Origin: DAOTTY01 sp964451095
GTDB taxonomy: Bacteria > Chloroflexota > Anaerolineae > Aggregatilineales > Phototrophicaceae
DNA length: 12,204 bases
Assembly: GCA_964451095.1 (NCBI GenBank)
Contig: CAYVGI010000144.1
Coordinates: forward strand, 1-12,204
Direction: 5' to 3'
The position numbers were made by a program, and so were the translations under genes. Shown here one piece after another: positions 6,166 through 12,204 of this stretch (position 1 is its first letter; each line of letters begins with the position of its first letter). The notes beneath the pieces are model-generated. The model saw nothing but the letters and a program-made list of their open reading frames with translations. It was not told the origin of the DNA and did not search any database.

Positions 6166-6270
6166 CCAGCGATAGGTGCGCGTGAATGTGAGATTTGTGC
6201 TCGTCTCCGCATTTCACACGCGCTACACTGTGCGGCACTGCCCTACACAAACAAGAAACCGCGCCCAGCC

Positions 6271-7854
6271 ATGCAAAACCCAACCGTAGACCCTATCAGT
6301 CTAGAAGTCTTCCGCAATCTGTTTGCCTCCGCCGCAGACGAAATGGGCGAAACCCTGCGCCGTGCCGCCTTTAGCCCCAACATCCGGGAGCGCCTGGACT
6401 ACTCCTGTGCAGTGTTTGACGGCGAATCGCGGATGGTGGCGCAGGCAGCACACATCCCCGTGCACCTGGGCAGTATGCCCGCCTCAGTACGCCACGCGGT
6501 TCAGGCGTTTGGGCACATATCCCCCGGCGATGTGATTGCGCTCAACGACCCGTACCGGGGTGGCTCTCACCTGCCGGACATCACCATGGTATCGCCCGTG
6601 TTCGTGGAGCAGCGCTTGCTGTTTTTCGTCGCCAGCCGCGCCCACCATGCCGATGTCGGCGGCATGTCGCCGGGCAGCTTGCCCCTCAGCACAGAACTCT
6701 ACCAGGAGGGCGTGATTATCCCGCCCATCAAGCTGCTGGCGGGCGGTCAGCGCAACGAGGCAGCACTCGCATTAATCACCGCCAACAGCCGCGCCCCGCA
6801 AGAGCGCCTCGGCGACTTAGAAGCGCAGCTTGCCGCCCACCGCGCCGGGGAGCGCCGCCTGCGTGAACTGCTCGCTAAACACGGGGCACCGCGCGTCCTC
6901 GCCCACGCCAATGCGTTGATGGACTACGCCCGCCGCGTGACCGAGCGCATCATCGCGCACATCCCGGACGGCGAATACACATTCGAGGACGCGCTAGAGG
7001 GCGACGGGCAACGAGATTTCCGCGTTCCCATCCGGGCAACCCTCACAGTTGCTGGCACGGCGATGACCGTAGACTTCACTGGCACGGCACCCCAGGTCGC
7101 AGGCAATGTGAACACCGTTGTCGCCAATGTGCAGTCCGCGACGTGGTACTGTGTGCGCCTGCTGGCAGGACTTGTCGGCGTGGATGACCCGCCTGTCAAC
7201 GATGGCACGTTTGAACCCGTGCAGGTGATCGTCCTGGAGGGCACCGTGCTCAACCCCACATTCCCAGCAGCGGTCGCCGTCGGCAATACGGAAACGTCCC
7301 AGCGCATTACCGATGTAGTGCTGGGTGCGCTGGCACAGGCACTGCCCGATGCCCTCCCCGCAGCGAGCCAGGGCAGCATGAACAACCTCACCATTGGCGG
7401 CACCACACTGGACGGAACCCCTTTCGTCTACTACGAAACGATTGGGGGTGGTTCTGGTGCCGCACCCGGTGGGGAGGGCATCAGCGGGCGGCACAGCCAC
7501 ATGACCAATACCCGCAACACACCCACCGAAAGCATCGAATATGCGCTGCCGTTCCGCGTGCGGGAGGCGACGCTGCGCACAGGCAGCGGCGGGGGCGGGC
7601 AGCATTGCGGTGGCGATGGGGTGCGCCGCGTGTTTGAGTTCCTCGCCCCGGCAACCGTCACTGTGAACAGCGAGCGTCGCCAGCTTGCGCCCTACGGCTT
7701 GAGGGGCGGGCAACCCGGTAGCCTCGGCAAGAACACGCTGCACCAGGGCAACGAGACATACGACATCGGCGGGCGCTGGACGGGGCGTGTAAACGCCGGC
7801 GATGTGCTCACGATTGAGACGCCGGGCGGGGGCGGCTGGGGCACGCCAGAATGA
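6271..7854 (+). CDS. hydantoinase B / oxoprolinase beta-subunit family protein (HyuB-like)
   Basis: This is a HyuB-type subunit of the ATP-dependent N-methylhydantoinase / 5-oxoprolinase / acetone carboxylase-like family, which opens cyclic amides or related substrates together with a HyuA subunit. It has 527 residues, a normal length. Family stretches run the whole length: PISLEVFRN near 8-16, NIRERLDYSCAVFD near 37-50, NDPYRGGSHLPDIT near 92-105, and SRAHHADVGGMSPGS near 122-136. Further on come GNTETSQRITDVVLGAL, a GGGSGAAPGGEG loop and RTGSGGGGQHCGGDG. The frame is open from 5872, but the part before 6271 is antisense to the Fur gene, and the ATG at 6271 begins the family homology. The ribosome site is poor. 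No HyuA gene lies on either side, so the substrate cannot be inferred. It is divergent from the Fur gene. Confidence 0.95.
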   Translation: MQNPTVDPISLEVFRNLFASAADEMGETLRRAAFSPNIRERLDYSCAVFDGESRMVAQAAHIPVHLGSMPASVRHAVQAFGHISPGDVIALNDPYRGGSHLPDITMVSPVFVEQRLLFFVASRAHHADVGGMSPGSLPLSTELYQEGVIIPPIKLLAGGQRNEAALALITANSRAPQERLGDLEAQLAAHRAGERRLRELLAKHGAPRVLAHANALMDYARRVTERIIAHIPDGEYTFEDALEGDGQRDFRVPIRATLTVAGTAMTVDFTGTAPQVAGNVNTVVANVQSATWYCVRLLAGLVGVDDPPVNDGTFEPVQVIVLEGTVLNPTFPAAVAVGNTETSQRITDVVLGALAQALPDALPAASQGSMNNLTIGGTTLDGTPFVYYETIGGGSGAAPGGEGISGRHSHMTNTRNTPTESIEYALPFRVREATLRTGSGGGGQHCGGDGVRRVFEFLAPATVTVNSERRQLAPYGLRGGQPGSLGKNTLHQGNETYDIGGRWTGRVNAGDVLTIETPGGGGWGTPE

Positions 7855-7872
7855 GATAACGACTTAAGCTCA

Positions 7873-7929
7873 CCCAGTCCGAGCTGCTTTAGCTGCTTCT
7901 GGGCGGGAAAAACGGTCGCCCTTTGCTTT
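7873..7929 (+). terminator. probable terminator after hyuB, with a competing hairpin
   Basis: GGGCG (7901-7905) and CGCCC (7917-7921) form a 5-bp GC stem followed by TTTGCTTT, a plausible but modest Rho-independent terminator for the HyuB gene. A second hairpin, CCCAG (7873-7877) / CTGGG (7899-7903), shares the GGG at 7901-7903, so only one can form at a time. Its loop holds a tandem 9-base repeat, AGCTGCTTT then AGCTGCTTC (7882-7899). The terminator call is moderate; an attenuator reading is speculation. Confidence 0.45.
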
Positions 7930-8015
7930 GAGTAAGAGGCGGCGGGATGCAAATTTTCCCAAATATCGAATACCCCACCTTACTTTTTGCATCTTTCCCT
8001 GTTTTGTGCGTTTGC

Positions 8016-8044
8016 GTTACATTTCCCCCATTCTATGCCATTAT
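8016..8044 (+). promoter_or_regulatory. weak candidate promoter of the glycosyltransferase gene
   Basis: GTTACA (8016-8021) and CATTAT (8039-8044) are 17 bases apart and each match consensus at four of six positions. They lie in an AT- and pyrimidine-rich part of the 215-base spacer between the HyuB stop and the start at 8070. The predicted start near 8051 is just upstream of the AGGGA ribosome site at 8055-8059. The rest of the spacer (7930-8015) shows no gene that I can support. Confidence 0.25.
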
Positions 8045-8069
8045 CGGATGCAAAAGGGACTTCTGCCAT

Positions 8070-10100
8070 ATGCGTGCCATGCCGCTGATTGTGCTCATTT
8101 TGCTGATTGCCGCCGCACTGCGCTTCCACAACATAGACACACAATCCCTGTGGAACGACGAGGGCAGCAGCTATGTACAGGCAACCCGCACCTTTGCGGA
8201 AATTGCCCGCAACGCCGCCGCAGATATTCACCCGCCCGGCTACTACTGGGCGCTCAATGTGTGGTACCAGCTCACGGGCAGCAGCGAGCTTGCACTGCGG
8301 TCGTTCTCGGCGCTGGCGAGCGTGCTCACCGTGGCATTTGCCTATGGCATAGGTTTGCGCCTGTACCAGGGGCAACCGGGCTATGGGCGCGTGACCGGGC
8401 TCGTCGCGGCGGCGCTCACAGCAGCGAATACCTTCAGCATCTTCTACGCGCAAGAGGCACGCATGTACGCGGCACTCGCTTTGTGGGGTGCCGCTAGCAT
8501 GTGGGCGCTCGCGGGGCTGTTGCACCGCCAGAACAGGGCAAATGCCGTGCTGCTGGGTGTGTTTAACGCGCTAGGACTGTGGACGCAGTACGCCTTCCCA
8601 CTGGTGATGCTGGCGCAGGGGGTGGTCGCGTTGCTTTGGCTGTCGTCGCACAGTGAGCGTCGCCGTGCGCTCACCAGCTATGTGCTGGCAAATGTGCTGG
8701 CGCTCGTGCTGTTTACGCCGCTGCTGCCCACCGCATGGCGCCAGGTGACCACCTGGCCCAACACAGGCGTTGGCACACCGTTCCCGCAGGCGCTGGGCAC
8801 CGTCATGAACTGGCTGGCATTCGGCATCACCCACGCGCAAACCAACACCACCTGGATGGCGGTCATGCTCATCCTGGCGCTGTTCGGGTTAGGCACCCGT
8901 GGCGCACGCGGCGGTCTTGCAGTACGCCTGCTGCCCATTGTGTGGGTGGTGGTGCCCGTCGGCATTTTTGTGGGAGCCGGGCTGTTCCGGGAGGGCAACA
9001 TCAAGTTTTTGCTGCCGTCGCAGGTGGGTTTGGCGCTAGCGGTCGGGCAGGGGGTTGCATCATTGTGGTGGCTTGCCCGCGTCACCGACGGACACTCCGC
9101 GTATACCGCGCCCACCATCCGCTCAGACGCAATCCGCCGCGACGATCACCAGCGGTTAATCATCGCGCAGCGCTTCGCCCGTGGCGCAGCATCCCTGGCG
9201 CTACTCGGTGTGTTTGGGTATGTGCTGTGGGCGGTGCCGCCACTCTACACCCAACCGGAGTATCAACGCAACGACTACCGCGCCATCGTGAGCGACATCA
9301 CCCCACTGGTAGATGCCAACGACGTGATCATCCTCAACGCGCCGGGGCAAATCGAAGTATTTGAGTACTACTACGACGGTGTTGTAACCCCGGCGCGCGT
9401 ACCCTTGCGCCTCAACGATACCGCCGAGCAAATCCGCGTGGCGACGGAGAACATTCTGGAGGCGGCGACTACGCGCCCGCAAAACCGCAGTACCCCGGCA
9501 GATACGACCGATATCTTCCTTGTGCTGTGGGGCGACCAGGAGCGTGACCCGGAAGGTGCAGTCGAGCGCACGCTCGACGAGCAAGCATTCGAGATCAGCA
9601 ATCAGTGGTACGGCGATGTCCGGCTTGCCCGCTACGTCACCGAGCCAGATTGGTTCCTGGTGGAACACAACTACCCAAACCGTATGCTGTTCGGGGAGGA
9701 CATCGTGCTGCGTGGCTACGCGCTGACGGCGGACGAAATGCAACCCGGCGACGTGCTGCACGTACGGCTGTTCTGGCAGGCGCAAGAGCCCGTTGACGAG
9801 CGCTACAAGGTCACGTTGCAACTGCTGGACGAAAACGGGCAGCTTGTCGAACAGCGCGACGCCGAACCGGGCGGCGGGCAGGCACCAACCGATACGTGGC
9901 AACGGTTACGGCGCGTGGCGGATAATCACGCGCTGGTTATCCCACCAAATACAGACGCTGCTAATTTGACGCTCATTGTCGCGCTCTATAATGCCACACA
10001 GCCCGAACAACGCCTGCCTGTGACCGATATCGGCGGCACAACGGCAGATCATCTGACACTTACGACGATCTCCGTCACCCACCCGGAGGGAAACCAATAA
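8070..10100 (+). CDS. GT-C fold membrane glycosyltransferase (ArnT/PMT-like) with soluble C-terminal region
   Basis: A 676-residue polytopic membrane protein of the dolichyl-phosphate-mannose / ArnT-like GT-C superfamily, which uses a lipid-linked sugar on the outer membrane face. The first membrane helix spans about 4-18. It is followed by the acidic loop motif LWNDEG (D30, E31) and DIHPPGYY (52-59), typical of the family's first extracytoplasmic loop. Roughly eight to ten further hydrophobic helices run to about 390. The LP-containing segment IKFLLPS is at 311-317. After 395 the chain is soluble and mostly beta: from about 543 it reads like a beta-sandwich (EDIVLRGYALTADEM, LHVRLFWQA). The frame is open to 7947, but the ATG at 8070 has AGGGA 10 bases upstream and gives the family-like N-terminus. 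One base separates its stop from the next gene, indicating an operon. Donor and acceptor are unknown. Confidence 0.9.
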   Translation: MRAMPLIVLILLIAAALRFHNIDTQSLWNDEGSSYVQATRTFAEIARNAAADIHPPGYYWALNVWYQLTGSSELALRSFSALASVLTVAFAYGIGLRLYQGQPGYGRVTGLVAAALTAANTFSIFYAQEARMYAALALWGAASMWALAGLLHRQNRANAVLLGVFNALGLWTQYAFPLVMLAQGVVALLWLSSHSERRRALTSYVLANVLALVLFTPLLPTAWRQVTTWPNTGVGTPFPQALGTVMNWLAFGITHAQTNTTWMAVMLILALFGLGTRGARGGLAVRLLPIVWVVVPVGIFVGAGLFREGNIKFLLPSQVGLALAVGQGVASLWWLARVTDGHSAYTAPTIRSDAIRRDDHQRLIIAQRFARGAASLALLGVFGYVLWAVPPLYTQPEYQRNDYRAIVSDITPLVDANDVIILNAPGQIEVFEYYYDGVVTPARVPLRLNDTAEQIRVATENILEAATTRPQNRSTPADTTDIFLVLWGDQERDPEGAVERTLDEQAFEISNQWYGDVRLARYVTEPDWFLVEHNYPNRMLFGEDIVLRGYALTADEMQPGDVLHVRLFWQAQEPVDERYKVTLQLLDENGQLVEQRDAEPGGGQAPTDTWQRLRRVADNHALVIPPNTDAANLTLIVALYNATQPEQRLPVTDIGGTTADHLTLTTISVTHPEGNQ

Positions 10101-10101
10101 C

Positions 10102-11055
10102 ATGACAGTTCTCGTGACAGGTGCCAGCGGCTACGTTGGCAATAACATCGTGCCCAAGCTGCTAGAACGCGGGCACACCATACGTGCCCAGGTGCGCGAC
10201 ATGGACAAAGCGAAAATGCGCCTGGGAGAATACGGCGAACAAATTGAGTTTGTTACTGGTGACGTTCGCAAACGTGCGGACATGGACGCCATCATGGACG
10301 GCGTCACCAGTGTGATTCACCTCGTTGCCATCGCCATCGAAAAGGGCGAGGCGACCTACGAAGAGGTGAACTACCAGGGCACCATCAACGTGGTAGACGC
10401 TGCGGAAAACGCTGGCGTGCCCCGCTTCATCAACATGAGCCAGAACGGTGCTGATAGCGCCCTACCGTACCGCTTTTTGCAAAGCAAAGGCAAAGCACAG
10501 GAGTATGTTGCTGCTTCTGGGCTGCAATGGACGGCAATTCGCCCGTCTGCCATCTTCGGTCCGCAGGATGAGTTCTTCAACACATTTGCGCGGTTGTTGC
10601 AACTGACGCCCATCGTCTTCCCGCTCATCGGCGACGGCAAAGCGACGTTCCAGCCGGTGTCCGTCTATGATGTGGCAGAGGCAACCGTGCGCTCGCTGGA
10701 AGACGACACCACCATTGGCAAAGAACTTGCCCTTGGCGGTCCAGAAGTGCTCACGTTGGAGGAAATCGAGCGGCGTGTGATCAAGGCAATGGACATGGAT
10801 CGTATCATGATTAATGTGCCCGTGCCGCTGCTGCGTCCCGCCGTCGCCGTGATGCAAAACGTGCTGCCCGGCTCCCCCGTGACAACCTCGCTGCTAGACC
10901 TCCTGGCTGTGCCCAACGTGGTTGAGGACAATGCACTCGTTACGCACTTTGGCATGGAGCCGATCCCGTTTGAGGGTGAGCACCTGGAATACCTCAAGCA
11001 GGCGGATGTGGGCGAGACGCTGAACCAGTTCTTTACAGGTAAGCCCCCCCGCTAG
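10102..11055 (+). CDS. NDUFA9-like atypical short-chain dehydrogenase (NAD(P)-binding)
   Basis: A 317-residue extended/atypical SDR resembling the NDUFA9-type complex I accessory subunit family. The Rossmann dinucleotide motif is TGASGYVG (6-13), with VRD at 31-33 and GDVR near 53-56. SGLQWTAIRPSAIFGPQDEFFN (about 139-160) is a strong family signature; the C-terminal half is alpha-rich. At the usual YxxxK site the residues read FLQSK (125-129), so the catalytic tyrosine appears to be Phe while K129 is kept. By eye this suggests a cofactor-binding or structural role more than classical dehydrogenase activity. The start is fixed by GGAGGG (10085-10090) inside the end of the glycosyltransferase gene. 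The ATG follows that gene's stop by one base, so translation is coupled. No complex I genes are present. Confidence 0.9.
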   Translation: MTVLVTGASGYVGNNIVPKLLERGHTIRAQVRDMDKAKMRLGEYGEQIEFVTGDVRKRADMDAIMDGVTSVIHLVAIAIEKGEATYEEVNYQGTINVVDAAENAGVPRFINMSQNGADSALPYRFLQSKGKAQEYVAASGLQWTAIRPSAIFGPQDEFFNTFARLLQLTPIVFPLIGDGKATFQPVSVYDVAEATVRSLEDDTTIGKELALGGPEVLTLEEIERRVIKAMDMDRIMINVPVPLLRPAVAVMQNVLPGSPVTTSLLDLLAVPNVVEDNALVTHFGMEPIPFEGEHLEYLKQADVGETLNQFFTGKPPR

Positions 11056-11145
11056 TCCCGCAGGGCGTTGCGGTAAGGACGTGTAGCCCGGGTGTGTCTA
11101 CGGTTGCGGAACACATTACATCTACCTAAAGAGAGGCACACCCCC

Positions 11146-11814
11146 ATGGTACAAAACACCGACACCCAATCGCTCGCGGAACAACTTGACGCCCGCAAGG
11201 CAGCATCAAACTCCCGGCGTGCCCCAGCAGATCGCGCCATCATGGACAACGCCACGCAGTCCCTAGCCGATTCCGGCATCATCGCAGATATTCCCGGTAT
11301 CGGCAGCACCGCCCCGGATTTCACACTGCTCAATGTTGACGGAACACCCGTGAGCTTGAGCGCTGCCCTGCAAGACGGTCCCGTCGTGCTGGTGTTCTAC
11401 CGTGGTGGCTGGTGCCCGTACTGTAACATCGCCCTGCGTGCCTACCAGGCAATGCTGCCGGAGATCATAGCACGCGGCGCAACCCTCATCACCGTCTCCC
11501 CACAAACACCAGATAACTCCCTGACGACAGCAGAGAAAAACGAACTCGAGTTTGCTGTGCTAAGTGACGCTGATGGGGAAGTCGCCCGTGCGTATGGGTT
11601 GGTGTTTAGCCTACTAGCAGACTTGGTGGAGTTGTATCGGGGTACGCTGGGCATCGACCTGGAGCAGTCAAACGGCAATGACCGCTGGGAACTGCCTGTG
11701 CCGGGCACATTCGTGATCGACACCAACGGCACGATTCAGTATGCATTTGCAGAGGCAGACTACACCAAACGCGCTGAACCCAGCGACCTCATTACCGCAC
11801 TGGATGCCCTCTAA
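11146..11814 (+). CDS. peroxiredoxin-like (AhpC/TSA) thiol protein
   Basis: A 222-residue thioredoxin-fold protein of the AhpC/TSA 'peroxiredoxin-like' family, probably reducing peroxides or disulfides in the cytoplasm; no signal peptide is visible. An N-terminal helical segment (about 1-45) precedes the domain, which opens at GSTAPDFTLLNVDGTPVSL (53-71). The active site is FYRGGWCPYCN, with C90 and C93 in a CPYC arrangement and no other cysteine in the protein. VPGTFVIDTNGTIQYAF (185-201) supplies the usual cis-Pro/strand region. The frame is open from 11092, but the ATG at 11146 has GAGAGG (11131-11136) nine bases upstream. The 90-base gap to the preceding gene shows no convincing promoter or terminator, so cotranscription is possible. 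Its stop is 3 bases from that of the convergent small membrane protein. Confidence 0.92.
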   Translation: MVQNTDTQSLAEQLDARKAASNSRRAPADRAIMDNATQSLADSGIIADIPGIGSTAPDFTLLNVDGTPVSLSAALQDGPVVLVFYRGGWCPYCNIALRAYQAMLPEIIARGATLITVSPQTPDNSLTTAEKNELEFAVLSDADGEVARAYGLVFSLLADLVELYRGTLGIDLEQSNGNDRWELPVPGTFVIDTNGTIQYAFAEADYTKRAEPSDLITALDAL

Positions 11815-11817
11815 GCA

Positions 11818-12105
11818 CTAGCTCATCTTGGGCAGCGCACGCATCAATCGGTTGGCGTCTTTGGTCTTAATCGTGATGCGTGTGCCGTCCTTGTAGAACA
11901 GCACGCTTTCCACATCGTCTGTGATTTCAACCGTGCGGATTTCGTCTAGTTCGATGCGCGTGTACACGCCCGTTATCGGGTTTTGCAGCATGAACGACTT
12001 AGTGTTAAAGACACCATCGCGTGACCAATTGTAGAGAATATATCCGACGACAGCTAACACCGTTATGAGGATAACCGGTGCCATGAGAACCAATAAACGT
12101 GCCAT
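11818..12105 (-). CDS. small single-pass membrane protein, uncharacterised
   Basis: A 95-residue protein with one N-terminal transmembrane helix (about 4-24, APVILITVLAVVGYIL) followed by a soluble domain of about 60 residues. The soluble part has alternating beta-like segments (YTRIELDEIRTVEI, SVLFYKDGTRITIK) and ends in a short helix (DANRLMRALPKMS). The domain vaguely resembles small PH-like bacterial domains, but I would not assign it. The frame is open to 12153. The Met at 12105 is preferred because AGAAAGG lies about 10 bases upstream and the extra 16 residues (MCRKHELLAH onward) would put charge before the membrane helix without a ribosome site. It converges on the peroxiredoxin-like gene. 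Confidence 0.78.
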   Translation of the reverse strand: MARLLVLMAPVILITVLAVVGYILYNWSRDGVFNTKSFMLQNPITGVYTRIELDEIRTVEITDDVESVLFYKDGTRITIKTKDANRLMRALPKMS

Positions 12106-12170
12106 AAAAGCTTGCCTTTCTGGGTGGGCTAATAGCTCGTGCTTACGACACATTTATTGTCTGTAAATAG

Positions 12171-12198
12171 GGTCTAAAACCCCTGCCTTTCAGGCAGG
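12171..12198. repeat. inverted repeats at the right edge, possible terminator
   Basis: CCTGCCT (12182-12188) and AGGCAGG (12192-12198) form a perfect 7-bp stem with a TTC loop. On the minus strand it is followed by GGTTTT, which fits a terminator for a leftward gene beyond the window. On the plus strand CAGTTT follows at the window end. An adjacent short pair, GGGT (12171-12174) / ACCC (12180-12183), overlaps its left arm. The sequence is cut here, so I cannot tell a terminator from the end of a dispersed repeat. Confidence 0.45.
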
Positions 12199-12204
12199 CA
12201 GTTT

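Noticed and set aside
6114..6212. 33-residue N-terminal extension of the Fur-family protein
   Set aside because: The internal start at 6113 has a strong ribosome site, and the extension would include the candidate -10 and operator.
5872..6270. N-terminal extension of the HyuB frame by 133 residues
   Set aside because: It is antisense to the Fur-family gene and its promoter region, has no family similarity, and the homology begins at the ATG at 6271.
6994..7743. 249-residue minus-strand open frame
   Set aside because: It is antisense to the HyuB gene, whose protein is conserved along its whole length; the composition is that of a shadow frame.
7882..7899. Tandem 9-base repeat as the start of a CRISPR or satellite array
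   Set aside because: Only two adjacent copies, no spacers and no further copies in the window.
9201..9902. 233-residue minus-strand open frame
   Set aside because: It is antisense to the glycosyltransferase C-terminal region and has no recognisable domain.

Overview
The window looks like an ordinary chromosomal segment of a bacterium. The most likely source is Chloroflexota (Anaerolineae-like). This rests on the split GcvPA/GcvPB glycine decarboxylase, a GT-C 'mannosyltransferase-like' protein with a long soluble C-terminal region, an NDUFA9-like NAD(P)-binding protein and a moderately GC-rich composition. The assignment is inference; no rRNA or other phylogenetic marker is present. I see no mobile element, CRISPR array, tRNA or rRNA.

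Left part (1-4486). An uncharacterised, Cys-free, Arg-rich protein (1-858, +) faces a leftward glycine-cleavage operon in the order gcvH - gcvPA - gcvPB. The operon is preceded by a clear glycine riboswitch. It has one aptamer followed by a short 'ghost aptamer' hairpin, and the 3' strand of that hairpin overlaps a strong intrinsic terminator just upstream of the gcvH ribosome binding site. This is a complete transcriptional switch: promoter near 4453-4481, aptamer 4336-4440, antiterminator/ghost hairpin 4296-4324, terminator 4265-4300, then gcvH. GcvH carries the lipoyl arm and GcvPA/GcvPB form the decarboxylase. gcvT and lpd are not in the window.

Middle part (4490-7854). A small uncharacterised protein (-) lies just upstream of the gcv promoter. 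It is divergent from a membrane-anchored SCO1/SenC protein, a copper chaperone or redox factor for cytochrome oxidase that suggests an aerobic respiratory chain. SCO1 converges on a Fur-family metalloregulator (-). The Fur gene is divergent from a solitary HyuB-type hydantoinase/oxoprolinase B subunit (+); no HyuA partner is visible.

Right part (7855-12204). After a hairpin-rich 215-base spacer come a GT-C glycosyltransferase and an NDUFA9-like NAD(P)-binding protein, which are translationally coupled with one base between them. Then comes a peroxiredoxin-like thiol protein with a CPYC motif (+). It converges on a small one-pass membrane protein of unknown function (-). The right edge ends in short inverted repeats that may be a terminator.

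The most informative regulatory element is the glycine riboswitch. The hypothetical proteins, the orphan HyuB and the structured spacers are the parts least explained by known families.
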